Positions 37,740-46,370 of a DNA stretch of 64,000 nt are shown one piece after another. Each line of letters starts with the position of its first letter. The stretch's first letter is position 1. The position numbers were made by a program, and so were the translations under genes. The stretch is from Cardiobacterium sp. Marseille-Q4385 (GTDB lineage: Bacteria > Pseudomonadota > Gammaproteobacteria > Cardiobacteriales > Cardiobacteriaceae). Location of the stretch: the NCBI RefSeq assembly GCF_916618745.1, contig NZ_OU745373.1:2494501-2558500 (forward strand). Direction: 5' to 3'. The notes under the pieces are model-generated. The model was not told the origin of the DNA. It saw only the letters and a program-made list of their open reading frames with translations, and made no database searches.

Positions 37740-39337
37740 CCATCTTTGTCCGCCTCTTCCTCGTCTATGGGCTTGTTCTGACCCTGGGCGGGGCACTGCT
37801 CATGCGCGACGTGCAGCAACAACTGCGCCCCGGCATGCGGCAAGTGCTGGAAGACACCCTCGCTGACAACGCACAAATCCTCGCCGCCAGCCTCGCTCCC
37901 GCCCTGCAAAACGGCGACATCCGCGACCCCGCCTGGCAGGCCGCCCTGCGCGCCGACCTTGCCCGCCCACGCGATATCCACATCTACCAAAACCACAAAA
38001 CCGCGAACCACCAACAACTCATCATCACCGATGCACGCGGCATCGTCCTCTACCACAGCAACCCGCTTGAAACAGGCAAAGACTACAGCCGCTGGAACGA
38101 CATCCTGCGCACCCTGCGCGGCGAATACGGTGCACGCAGCAGCCACGGTGCAGACGGCAGCACCATGTACGTCGCTGCCCCCATCCGTGACAGCGACGGC
38201 CGCTTGCTCGGCGTCGTCAGCCTCGGCAAACCCAGCGCCGACATCCAGCCCTACCAGACACAAACCCAGCACGAATTGCGCCGCAGCGGTGCGCTCTACC
38301 TCACCGCCAGCCTCGCCCTCATCGCCCTGCTTACCCTGTGGATACGGCGCAGCATCAACCTTGTCCGCCGCTACGCCACCGCCCACGCGCCTATCCCGCC
38401 TGCGCCGCGCTTTCACCTCGCCTCCGAACTGAACCGCCTGACGGACGCCATCGGCAATATGCGGCGCGAACTCGAAGACCGCGACTACGTCACCCGCTAC
38501 ATCGAAACCCTCACCCACGAACTGAAAAGCCCGCTCACCGCCATCACCACCAGCGCCGAACTCCTGCAAGACGACCTGCCCGCCGCCGACCGCGCCCGCT
38601 TTGCGGCAAACATCGCCCAACAAAGCAACCGCCTGCACGAACTTGTGCGCCGCCTGCTCGAACTCTCACGCCTTGAAAAAGACCCGCTCAACAAACAACC
38701 GCTTGATATCGCCGCCCTTTGGCACAAACTTGTGCACGCCCAACAAGCGCGACTCGCACAAAAACGCCTTAGCCTCCACGAAAACATCACGGAAGAAAAA
38801 GCCCCTTCCTCGTGGCCGCTTCCCACGCGGGTATCCGGCGGGAAGAACTGGGGTGGGGGCAGCAAAAAAGAGGCTGTTGATGCGCCAATGCACAACGCAG
38901 ACACGGCGGGAAAAGCCACTTTTCCAGAAGAAGACGGGAGGGGACTGGAACAGCCCGCGACAGCGAATCAACCCATCACTGCCAATGCTCCCTTCAAACC
39001 ACCGCTTACCCTCCGCGCTGACCCCTTCTGGCTCGAACAAACCCTCGCCAACCTGCTGGAAAACGCCATCCGCGCCGCCCCGGAAGGCAGCACCCTCACC
39101 TTCACCGTCGCACAAAGCCGCAGCCATACCACCCTCAGCCTGCACAACCGCACCGCAGCACCCATCCCCGACTACGCCCTGCCGCGCCTCTTTGAGCGCT
39201 ACTACACCCTGAACCGCAAAGAAAACAGCGGCCTCGGCCTGACACTGGTCGCCGAAACGATGCACCGCCACGGCGGCAGCGCCACCGCTGAAAATCACGC
39301 CGACGGCCTGCGCATCACCCTGCGCTTCCCGCGCTGA
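37736..39337 (+). CDS. CreC-like sensor histidine kinase with enlarged linker
   Basis: This is a 533-residue inner-membrane sensor. TM1 (about 5-24) and TM2 (about 188-205) bracket a periplasmic sensor of CreC type. The phospho-acceptor is His261 in TLTHELKSPLTAI. The ATPase domain has LLENAIRAAPEGS (N box) near 440 and SGLGLTLVAETMHRHGG (G box) near 498. Residues about 353-422 form a low-complexity insert not expected between HisKA and HATPase, including PLPTRVSGGKNWGGGSKK. No response-regulator gene is adjacent. CreC in E. coli senses growth state and controls creD and ackA-pta, but that role is only suggested here. Confidence 0.85.
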   Translation: MTIFVRLFLVYGLVLTLGGALLMRDVQQQLRPGMRQVLEDTLADNAQILAASLAPALQNGDIRDPAWQAALRADLARPRDIHIYQNHKTANHQQLIITDARGIVLYHSNPLETGKDYSRWNDILRTLRGEYGARSSHGADGSTMYVAAPIRDSDGRLLGVVSLGKPSADIQPYQTQTQHELRRSGALYLTASLALIALLTLWIRRSINLVRRYATAHAPIPPAPRFHLASELNRLTDAIGNMRRELEDRDYVTRYIETLTHELKSPLTAITTSAELLQDDLPAADRARFAANIAQQSNRLHELVRRLLELSRLEKDPLNKQPLDIAALWHKLVHAQQARLAQKRLSLHENITEEKAPSSWPLPTRVSGGKNWGGGSKKEAVDAPMHNADTAGKATFPEEDGRGLEQPATANQPITANAPFKPPLTLRADPFWLEQTLANLLENAIRAAPEGSTLTFTVAQSRSHTTLSLHNRTAAPIPDYALPRLFERYYTLNRKENSGLGLTLVAETMHRHGGSATAENHADGLRITLRFPR

Positions 39338-39349
39338 AACATCTCTGGC

Positions 39350-39465
39350 TCCGCCCCCGCCAAGCGGGATAAATACTGGCCCCGTCAAGCGGCGTAAATA
39401 CTGGCTCCGTCAAGCGACGTAAATACCGGACTCTCATTAAGCGGCGTAAATACTGGCCTCACCAT
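39350..39465. repeat. Four tandem CAAGCGGCGTAAATACTGG-type repeats
   Basis: CAAGCGGgaTAAATACTGG, CAAGCGGCGTAAATACTGG, CAAGCGACGTAAATACCGG and TAAGCGGCGTAAATACTGG follow each other, separated by short spacers. They are the reverse complement of the repeats at 13230-13780. The remainder of the gap to 39619 holds no gene; it is AT-rich from about 39500. Confidence 0.85.
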
Positions 39466-39619
39466 TAAACCTATTGTCTTCGCTGCGCCAAAACAGAAAT
39501 CAAAACAAGGCAACATGAACTTGCAACATCAAACAAAAATACGTAATTTCCTGTCTTTAAAGAACTGACGGGGAATATCCCGTGTTACTTGAAAAAATCA
39601 TCTGCTACGGAATACCCCC

Positions 39620-40891
39620 ATGCCCCGTTCTACCATTCACCATTTCCCGCTCAATTTTGCCGATCCGCGAACGCGTGGCTGGGGAGGTATGACGCTGGGG
39701 TATAAATATACGAATATGATTGGCTGTATTATCGTCGGTTTTCTCCTCTTTATCTTTATGTACGATAATCGTCTGGGACCATTTTTTACAGCAATCTGGG
39801 GAATCTGGATACCCTTATGGTTATTCACTATATTCTACTTTTTAAGACGTGACGCCTATATTGGCATTCATCGTTCCCCTAAATCTCGCGTTATCTGTGA
39901 TCCACGCGGCATTACCTGTCATAATATTTTTGACCGTATTCAATATCAATGGCGCTGGAACGAACTTAAAGCCGTTGAATATCAAAGACAGCCGCAGCGT
40001 GCTTTGCGCATTACACCACTGCGCGGAACTGTCGTTATCTATCGCAGTGGACGCTTGGACTATGCAGACTATCGCGCCATTGTAGAAACCGCACAGCAAT
40101 ATCTAAGCGGAAAAATTCCTGCTTTCCCGGAGACGCCGTCCGTTACGGTTAATCATATTTGGTACGAGAGATGGGATATGCTTAGCGATAAAGGAATAAA
40201 CGTAATCTATTGGGGAGTAATGCTATTTGTTTTTTGTTCTCAGCCGGCTACATTACGTGCTATCCATTATTGGCCGGAGAAATGGGAGAACCCACCACCT
40301 GCTATGCTGAATAATTTATATCCTTTTTTAGTCATAGGTTTTATATTGCTTGACTTATTCCTTGTCTATCACATCATTCGGCGCTTTTGTCTCCTGTGTG
40401 CGGCAACGGCACATCCTTATGCAGCTATTGATAAGGAAGGATTGTATTTCTATCATTCAGGAGGCAAGGTACTTAAATTACTATGGCAGGATATCCGTTC
40501 CATAGATACAGAACATGTCAAATATACATATGATCGGTTTGATATGAAGGTTATAGATCGACTTGGCCACATTCGATATATTGGCGGTGATAGTGGAGAA
40601 CGTGAATCAGAAATTGTAGATAATATTAATAGCCTCTTAGGCGGAGGAGAATTAAAAATTCAGAAAGAGTCCGGCAAAAATACCACTTATGTGAGTGATA
40701 TTTTTCTATTTTTTCTTACTACGTTGTTAGGTTTCGCCCTTACTTTAGAAGAGTTTTTTTATACTTTTGAAATTAACAATATTCTAATACTTTATCGCGA
40801 TTCTATTTTTAATCTTTTTGTGTTCTTAATGCTGGGTCTTAATCTTTTAACCCCTGGTTTTGGAAATATTGGGAATTTTAGAAGGAAATAA
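39620..40891 (+). CDS. Low-GC membrane protein with two PH-like segments
   Basis: This is a 423-residue protein that I do not recognise. It has two membrane hairpins, near 32-72 and 195-255, each followed by a similar beta-rich stretch. One is SRVICDPRGITCHNIF then QYQWRWNELKAVEYQ. The other is AAIDKEGLYFYHSGG then LLWQDIRSIDTE. This looks like a duplicated TM-plus-bacterial-PH layout. Two more hydrophobic segments end the protein. The AT content rises strongly along the gene, unlike both neighbours, so recent transfer is likely. It stands alone between repeat clusters and a terminator. Confidence 0.75.
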   Translation: MPRSTIHHFPLNFADPRTRGWGGMTLGYKYTNMIGCIIVGFLLFIFMYDNRLGPFFTAIWGIWIPLWLFTIFYFLRRDAYIGIHRSPKSRVICDPRGITCHNIFDRIQYQWRWNELKAVEYQRQPQRALRITPLRGTVVIYRSGRLDYADYRAIVETAQQYLSGKIPAFPETPSVTVNHIWYERWDMLSDKGINVIYWGVMLFVFCSQPATLRAIHYWPEKWENPPPAMLNNLYPFLVIGFILLDLFLVYHIIRRFCLLCAATAHPYAAIDKEGLYFYHSGGKVLKLLWQDIRSIDTEHVKYTYDRFDMKVIDRLGHIRYIGGDSGERESEIVDNINSLLGGGELKIQKESGKNTTYVSDIFLFFLTTLLGFALTLEEFFYTFEINNILILYRDSIFNLFVFLMLGLNLLTPGFGNIGNFRRK

Positions 40892-40968
40892 ATATTTTCT
40901 GATGCAACAGCAGCCGCAGCGGACAGCACGGTGAAACCGTTGTTGCCGTAAGCGGTGTGCTAACCCGC

Positions 40969-41001
40969 AACCCTTCTCCGGTAACGGAGAAGGGTTTTTT
41001 A
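40969..41001 (+). terminator. Terminator after the low-GC membrane protein
   Basis: AACCCTTCTCCG, a GTAA loop and CGGAGAAGGGTTTTTT form a strong stem with a T run. Confidence 0.9.
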
Positions 41002-41022
41002 TCGGCAGACTCGTTAGTAAAA

Positions 41023-41048
41023 AACGCCTTTCCCTGCGGAAAGGCGTT
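41023..41048 (-). terminator. Terminator of the ureide operon
   Basis: AACGCCTTTCC...GGAAAGGCGTT is preceded by an A run, so on the minus strand it ends in T6. It lies about 130 bp beyond the carbamate kinase stop, across the MITE. Confidence 0.85.
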
Positions 41049-41086
41049 GTCTGCGGGAGATGTGTTCGTCAGGGCTCAAGCGTAGG

Positions 41087-41194
41087 TATAGTTAAACATC
41101 TAAAAAATCGTAACGGCGTTGCGTCGCCTTGCCGTACTACTTGTACTGTCTGCGGCGACGCGCCTTGTTACGCTTTTTTATCTATTCAACTATA
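41087..41194. mobile_element. Correia-like MITE, copy 2 (108 bp), overlapping the carbamate kinase end
   Basis: It is identical to the copy at 27581-27688 except at two positions (CGGCGTT for CAGCGTT and TACTTGTAC for TACCTGTAC). The terminal inverted repeats and TA ends are intact. Its right end supplies the last codons and the TAG stop of the carbamate kinase gene. Confidence 0.85.
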
Positions 41195-42111
41195 ACGCCT
41201 TCGGCTTTGCCGCTGATGCGGGTGCCCGCTTTGCCGGCGACGATTTGTTCGATATCGGCGAGTGCACCGATGACGGCATCTTTGCCGGTCGCTTTGGCGA
41301 AGTTTGCCGCCGCTTCGATTTTCGGCCCCATTGAGCCGCTGGCGAAGCCGAAGGCAAGGGCGGCATCCGGCGCAGCCAGGGCGATGCGTTTTTGTTCGGG
41401 TTTGCCCCAGTCGAGGTAGGCACCGTCCACGTCGGTAGCGATGACGAAGAGGTCGGCGTCAATCAGGGTGGCGAGCAGGGCGGTGGCGAGGTCTTTGTCG
41501 ATGACGGCTTCGGCACCGTGCTGTTTGCCTTTGTCATCGACCCAGGTCGGGATGCCGCCGCCGCCGCCGCAGACAACGATGTATTTATTATCGATGAGGG
41601 TTTTCAGCGGTTCCAGGCCGAAGATGTTGACGGGTTTGGGGCTGGCGACAACGCGGCGGTATTTGTCGTTGTCCGGCGCCATCGTCCAGCCTTTTTCAAC
41701 GGCGATTTTGTCCGCTTCTTCTTTGCTGTACACCGGGCCGACCGGTTTGCTGGGTTTTTGGAAGGCAGGGTCTTTCGGATCTACCTGGATTTGCGTCAGC
41801 ACGGTGGCAATGGAGGCGCTGCCCGGCACGGTGTTGGAGAGTTCTTGTTGGATCATGTAGCCGATCATGCCGGCGGTTTCGGCACCGAGAACGTCAAGCG
41901 GGTACATCGGCACTTCTTTGTAGGCGTTGTTTTGCAGCGCCAGCAGGCCGACTTGCGGGCCGTTGCCATGGGTGATGATGAGCTGGTTGCCGTCGTAAAC
42001 GCGGGCGATCTGGGCACAGGCGGTTTTGACGTTTTCCCGCTGGTTTTCTGCGGTCATGGGTTCGCCGCGTTTCAAGAGGGCGTTGCCGCCGAGGGCAATG
42101 ACGATTTTCAT
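41182..42111 (-). CDS. arcC: Carbamate kinase
   Basis: This enzyme turns carbamoyl phosphate and ADP into carbamate and ATP, the energy-yielding last step of ureide or arginine fermentation. The product has 309 residues. KIVIALGGNALL opens the protein, ITHGNGPQVGLLAL is near residue 44, VCGGGGGIPTWVDDKG near 205 and DLFVIATDVDGAYLDW near 240. The last residues VIVE and the TAG stop are encoded by the inverted repeat of a Correia-like MITE, so the original 3' end has been replaced. AAGGA precedes the ATG. It is the last gene of the minus-strand ureide cluster, 30 bp after allB. Confidence 0.94.
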   Translation of the reverse strand: MKIVIALGGNALLKRGEPMTAENQRENVKTACAQIARVYDGNQLIITHGNGPQVGLLALQNNAYKEVPMYPLDVLGAETAGMIGYMIQQELSNTVPGSASIATVLTQIQVDPKDPAFQKPSKPVGPVYSKEEADKIAVEKGWTMAPDNDKYRRVVASPKPVNIFGLEPLKTLIDNKYIVVCGGGGGIPTWVDDKGKQHGAEAVIDKDLATALLATLIDADLFVIATDVDGAYLDWGKPEQKRIALAAPDAALAFGFASGSMGPKIEAAANFAKATGKDAVIGALADIEQIVAGKAGTRISGKAEGVIVE

Positions 42112-42141
42112 GGTGTGTCCTTAGGTTAGGAGTGGGAGCAT

Positions 42142-43500
42142 TTATTTGGCGATGTACATCCGCTTGCCCTGCGGTTTGCCGACGATGCCGTCCGCGAGGG
42201 TGTAAACGGTTTGGCCGCGCAGCAGGGTGCGGGTGATGCGGCAGCCGATGTCGAAGCCCTCGTAGGCGCTGAATGGGTTTTTGTAGTAGAGGTCTTCAGC
42301 GCGCAGGGTGTAGCGCTGGTTCGGGTCAAGAATGACGATGTCGGCGTCTTTACCGAGGGCCAGCGCGCCTTTGTCGGCGAGGCGGAAGCGGGCGGCAGGC
42401 TGGGTAGCAAGCGCTTGCATGAGGGTGACCGGGCTAATGTTACGTTTTTTCACTGCTGCGTCAAACATCATGTCCACGCTGTTTTGGGTGCCGCTGATGC
42501 CGCCCCAGGCTTTGAAGGCGTCGTCGCCCGCTTTGAGGTCGGGGGTACAGGGCGAGTGGTCGGATCCGATGATGTTGAGGATGCCGTTTTCCAGCAGTTC
42601 CCACATGCGTACCTGGTTTTTGCGGTCGCGGATGGGCGGGGAGCATTTGGCTTTGTTGCCGATGGCGTCGAGGTCTTCGGTCGCGAGCAGGAAGTAGTGC
42701 GGGCAGGATTCGCAGCTGGCGTCCACGCCTTCGGCCTGGGCTTCGAGAACGGCGGCGACGGCTTCCGGGCAGCTGCAATGGGCGATATGGATGCGGCAGC
42801 CGGTTTCTTTGGCGAGCAGCAGGACGCGGCGCACGGCTTCGACTTCGGTGAAGACGGGGCGGGTGGCGACGTAGTCGGAGAGCAGTTTTTTCCCTTCTTG
42901 TTGGGCTTTTTCGCCGAGTTTATCGGTAATGGAGGCGTTTTCGCAGTGGACGATGAGCAGGTCGCCGGTTTCGGCCAGCACTTGCATGCCGGCGTAGAGT
43001 TCGTAGTCGGTCACGTCTTTGAAGTCGCCGGGTTTGCCGCTACCGCAGGTGGCGACGAAGGCTTTGAAGGCGGCCACGCCCGCTTCTGACAGCGGTTTGA
43101 GGTCATTGAGGTTCCAGGGCAGGAGGCCGCCCATCGGCGCGTAGTCCGCATAGCACTGGTCTTTGGCGGCTTCCAGTTTGAGGTTGAGGCTGGCTATGTC
43201 CATCGTCGCCGGGATGGTGTTCAGCGGCATTTCGACGAAGGCGGTGGTGCCGCCGGCGACCATGGCTTTGGTGCCGGTGAGGTAGCCTTCCCATTCGGTG
43301 CGTCCTGGTTCGGAGACGTGCATGTGCACGTCCACCATGCCGGGCAGGATGTAGTTGCCGGCAGCATCGATGGTTTCCGCCGCTGCTGCGTCTATTTGCG
43401 GTGCGATGCGGGCGATTTTGCCGTCCTTGATGGCGATGTCGCCATTCATGCAGCGTTCGGGCAGGACGAGTAAGCCGTTTTTGATGAGGGTGTCGTACAT
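42142..43500 (-). CDS. allB: Allantoinase
   Basis: Allantoinase opens the hydantoin ring of allantoin to give allantoate. The 452-residue product matches E. coli AllB in length and motifs. The metal ligands lie in DVHMHVSEPGRTEWEGY near residue 57, LIVHCENA near 182, IHIAHCSCPEA near 238 and IGSDHSPC near 310. FKAFVATCGSGKP near 145 holds the lysine that is usually carbamylated. ESCPHYFLL is typical of allantoinases, as opposed to dihydropyrimidinases. GGGAG precedes the ATG. A decayed transporter 3' end separates it from the yfcC-like gene upstream. Confidence 0.93.
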   Translation of the reverse strand: MYDTLIKNGLLVLPERCMNGDIAIKDGKIARIAPQIDAAAAETIDAAGNYILPGMVDVHMHVSEPGRTEWEGYLTGTKAMVAGGTTAFVEMPLNTIPATMDIASLNLKLEAAKDQCYADYAPMGGLLPWNLNDLKPLSEAGVAAFKAFVATCGSGKPGDFKDVTDYELYAGMQVLAETGDLLIVHCENASITDKLGEKAQQEGKKLLSDYVATRPVFTEVEAVRRVLLLAKETGCRIHIAHCSCPEAVAAVLEAQAEGVDASCESCPHYFLLATEDLDAIGNKAKCSPPIRDRKNQVRMWELLENGILNIIGSDHSPCTPDLKAGDDAFKAWGGISGTQNSVDMMFDAAVKKRNISPVTLMQALATQPAARFRLADKGALALGKDADIVILDPNQRYTLRAEDLYYKNPFSAYEGFDIGCRITRTLLRGQTVYTLADGIVGKPQGKRMYIAK

Positions 43501-43518
43501 GATGTGCTCCCGGTTGGT

Positions 43519-43748
43519 TCAGAAGGTGATGGTAAGGATCTGCATGAGGTTGAGCGCAATGCTGGTGAGGAGGGTGAAGGTGCGCATCAGCGGGTTGTGG
43601 AAGCGGATCCATTTGCCGAATTCGATTGACGTGGGTGGCAATGAAGAAGCCGGTGGTGGGGAAGAAGATGTCGGTAAGCTGGCCGCTCCAAGCGTTGGCA
43701 GAGATGATGGTCTGACGCGAGATATGGGGCAGGGCGGCAAGCTGGGGT
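43519..43748 (-). pseudogene. Decayed C-terminal copy of the yfcC-like transporter
   Basis: On the minus strand the sequence reads PQLAALPHISRQT, IISANAWSGQLTDIFFP and TTGFFIAT. After a deletion of about 8 bases it continues in another frame as IEFGKWIRFHNPLMRTF and ends at 43519. This parallels the last 80 residues of the intact transporter just upstream (SANAWGGQLTDIFFPTSGFF, VEYGKWLRFYTPLM). The two differ at many positions, so it is a relic of a second, older paralogue and not a fresh duplication. Confidence 0.85.
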
Positions 43749-43777
43749 TACGGCGTGCCGGTGAGCGGCACGCCGTA
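43749..43777 (-). terminator. Hairpin after the yfcC-like gene
   Basis: TACGGCGTGCC...GGCACGCCGTA is an 11-bp perfect stem 10 bp past the transporter stop. There is no clear T run, so it may only attenuate or stabilise the transcript. Confidence 0.6.
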
Positions 43778-43786
43778 GGGGCTGGG

Positions 43787-45217
43787 TCATCGGCCTGCGA
43801 AGGTCTGCATGAGGTAGAGGGCGACACAGGCGACGCCGCCCAGCATAAACATCAGCGGGGTGTAAAAGCGCAGCCATTTGCCGTATTCCACTTTGGCGAT
43901 CACCAGGGTGGCGACGAAGAAGCCGGAGGTGGGGAAGAAGATGTCGGTAAGCTGGCCGCCCCAGGCGTTGGCCGAGACTACGGTCTGCTGGTCGATATTG
44001 AGCAGTTCTGCCAGCGGCGAGAGAATCGGCATGGTGAGCAGGGTCAGGGCGGTAGCACCAGGGATGAGGAAGTTAAACAGCGACTGTTCCCAGAAGATGG
44101 TGATAGCGGTGACTTCCTGCGGCACGGAGCGGGTCGCGCTTTCCAGCCAATACACGATGGTGTCGGTAATCATGCCCTTGTCCATGACGACGGCGATAGC
44201 GCTGGCGACACCGCAGAGCAGGGCAGCGACCATCATGTCGCGCATGCCGGCGTTGACGTCGTCGCAGATTTCTTGCGGTTTCTTGCCCGCAATCGCAGCG
44301 GCGGCGATACCGATCAGCAGGAACAGCCCGCCGATGGCTTCAAAGCCGAGGTTTTTGATGAGGATCATCGCGATGGCGATGGGGAACATGATGAAGCAGG
44401 CGATACCGGCGTATTTCTGCCGCTTGCTGAAGGTCATTTCGCCTTTGGCGGCATCTTCGGCGGCGATAGCCTCGCGCATGGCGCGGTCGGTTTCGAGCGT
44501 CAGGCTTTTTTGCGGGTCCGCCTTGACCTTCGCGGCATAGCGCATCACGTAGATGATGGTGATGACGAGCACGGTGAGCAGCACCAGGGCGCGCATGCCC
44601 GAGCCGGAGAACATTGGCAACTGGGCAATCTGCTGGCCGACGCCAACTGAACCTGGGATGGTGAGGCCGAAGGTGAAGCCCATGCAGGGGCCGAGCAGCG
44701 ACACGGCGGTAGCGGTCATGCCGTCATAGCCCAAGCGGTAGAAGAGCGGCAGGAGCACCGGCAGGTAGGCCAGCGACAGTTCCGGCACGCCGATGAAGGC
44801 GGCAAGACTGGTGAAGACGCTGATAAGGATGGGAATGACCAGATAGCCTTTGTCGCCGACGGCGCGGTTCAGGTTCTGCACGCCCATATCGATCAGGCCG
44901 GCACGTTTGATGAGACCCATGCAGCCGCCGACCATAAAGGTGAGGAAGACAATACCGGCGGCGCGTTTCAGACCGTCCGGAATGGCGGTAACCAGATCCA
45001 TGAAGCCGACGGGATGCTGCTCGATGGTGTGGTAGGTATCCTTCACCACCATCGTCTGCGTGCCGTGCGCCGTCTGGATGGTTTCGCGTTCGTACTGCCC
45101 CGCAGGGATGATGTAAGTGAAGGCGGCGACCAACAGGATGAAGATCACCAGCACGATATAAATATCGGGCATCTTGAATTTCTTTTTGGCCGGAGCTTCC
45201 GGCGGTTGCGCTGACAT
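43787..45217 (-). CDS. YfcC family membrane transporter
   Basis: This 476-residue inner-membrane carrier has about 11-12 hydrophobic segments and belongs to the YfcC/ArsB-NhaD-like superfamily. Marks are YIIPAGQYERE near residue 37, VGGCMGLIKRAG near 97, FIGVPELSLAYLPVLLP near 142 and SANAWGGQLTDIFFPTSGFF near 415. Relatives are annotated as basic amino acid or C4-dicarboxylate carriers. Its place between allE, the carbamoyltransferase and allB suggests that it carries a ureide or a pathway end product, but that is inferred. AGGAGA precedes the ATG. Confidence 0.85.
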   Translation of the reverse strand: MSAQPPEAPAKKKFKMPDIYIVLVIFILLVAAFTYIIPAGQYERETIQTAHGTQTMVVKDTYHTIEQHPVGFMDLVTAIPDGLKRAAGIVFLTFMVGGCMGLIKRAGLIDMGVQNLNRAVGDKGYLVIPILISVFTSLAAFIGVPELSLAYLPVLLPLFYRLGYDGMTATAVSLLGPCMGFTFGLTIPGSVGVGQQIAQLPMFSGSGMRALVLLTVLVITIIYVMRYAAKVKADPQKSLTLETDRAMREAIAAEDAAKGEMTFSKRQKYAGIACFIMFPIAIAMILIKNLGFEAIGGLFLLIGIAAAAIAGKKPQEICDDVNAGMRDMMVAALLCGVASAIAVVMDKGMITDTIVYWLESATRSVPQEVTAITIFWEQSLFNFLIPGATALTLLTMPILSPLAELLNIDQQTVVSANAWGGQLTDIFFPTSGFFVATLVIAKVEYGKWLRFYTPLMFMLGGVACVALYLMQTFAGR

Positions 45218-45295
45218 GAAGGTTCTCCTGCAAAATGGTGGGGGGTGTTGCCACCGGGCGGCGGCAACGGTTCGGGAGGAAAGACGGGGCTGACT

Positions 45296-46324
45296 TTAAT
45301 TGACGCCGACGACGGCGGAGAGCAGCGCCATGCGCACGGCGATTGAGAAGCCGATGCCACGAAAATAGAGCTGGTGCTCGGTGTTGTCGATGCCGAAGTC
45401 GAACTCGCCCGGGTTGCGCGGCAGCGAATGGTGCACGCCGACAACCTTGCCGGTCTTCTTCTTGATGTTTTGCAGCATCTCCAGCGAGACGTAGTACTGC
45501 GCCATCGTCTTCATGAAGTCCTCGCGGTTCGGGTCATCTTTCTTCAGCGAGCTGCCCGGCAGATAAATCACGTCCACGCCCTTGTCGGCATAGAGTTCCT
45601 CGTTCTGCTTCATGGTGAGGTCGAAATGCTCTTCGAAGTCGGCCCCCATCGCGACCAGCTTATTACGCACGATTTCCGGGGTGCGCAGCTCGCTGGTGCC
45701 GGTGTAAATGATCTTCGCGCCCATGGCCGCCAGTGCCAGCGCGAAAGATTGTCCGGAACGGGCACGGGACAAATCCGGCGTGGCAATCGCCACCGTCGTG
45801 TTGGTGAGATCACCGAAAGCGCGCCAGCAGGTGTAGCAGTCCAGCAGGCCCTGGGTCGGGTGGGTCACGTGGCCGTAACCGCCGGAGATCACCGGAGAGA
45901 CATACGGGCCGAGCTCTGCCAATGCGCCCAGCGCTTCCTTGTCATCCGGGTGACGCATGACAATGACGTCGGCATATTCCGAAGTTACCCGCAGCGAGTC
46001 ATAAAGGCTCTCATTCTTGGCGACGGCGGAATTGTGCGTCGGGTCAGATTCCGTGATCACATTGCCGCCGAGACGCAGCATGGCGTTTTCATGGCTGCAA
46101 CGGGTGCGGGTGGAAGGCTGGAAGAACAGGGTGTAAAGCACCTTGCCTTGCAGCAGATTGAGGCCGGTACGCAGGAAAGGTTCCAGCATTTCGGCGGCAC
46201 GGAAAAGGGCAAGCAGCTCATCGCGGCTGAAATCATCGAGGAAAGTAATATTTTTCCCCTTCATATGGGTTTCAGCCAATACCTCGCGAATATCGAGCGT
46301 TTTGAATTGACTATTAAGTGCCAT
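45296..46324 (-). CDS. Aspartate-carbamoyltransferase-like enzyme, probably ureide transcarbamoylase
   Basis: The 342-residue product belongs to the ATCase/OTCase fold. The carbamoyl-phosphate loop FFQPSTRTRCSHENAM near residue 70 is intact. So are the 80s-loop-like AKNESLYDSL and HPTQGLLDCYT. HSLPRNPGEFDFGIDN and the end RMALLSAVVG are also of ATCase type. The aspartate-binding TRVQ motif expected after DVIY is replaced by LPGSSLKKDD, so aspartate is an unlikely substrate. With allE, allB and carbamate kinase beside it, the likely role is phosphorolysis of a ureide to carbamoyl phosphate. I start at 46324, where AGAGGT precedes ATG. The longer frame overlaps allE. Confidence 0.85.
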   Translation of the reverse strand: MALNSQFKTLDIREVLAETHMKGKNITFLDDFSRDELLALFRAAEMLEPFLRTGLNLLQGKVLYTLFFQPSTRTRCSHENAMLRLGGNVITESDPTHNSAVAKNESLYDSLRVTSEYADVIVMRHPDDKEALGALAELGPYVSPVISGGYGHVTHPTQGLLDCYTCWRAFGDLTNTTVAIATPDLSRARSGQSFALALAAMGAKIIYTGTSELRTPEIVRNKLVAMGADFEEHFDLTMKQNEELYADKGVDVIYLPGSSLKKDDPNREDFMKTMAQYYVSLEMLQNIKKKTGKVVGVHHSLPRNPGEFDFGIDNTEHQLYFRGIGFSIAVRMALLSAVVGVN

Positions 46325-46370
46325 AACGGATACCTCTTGTAAAACGAGTAGAAAAAACAGGAATAAAAAA

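Noticed and set aside
45296..46324. Calling the ATCase-like gene pyrB
   Set aside because: The TRVQ aspartate-binding motif is absent, there is no pyrI or pyrC beside it, and the neighbours are ureide catabolism genes.
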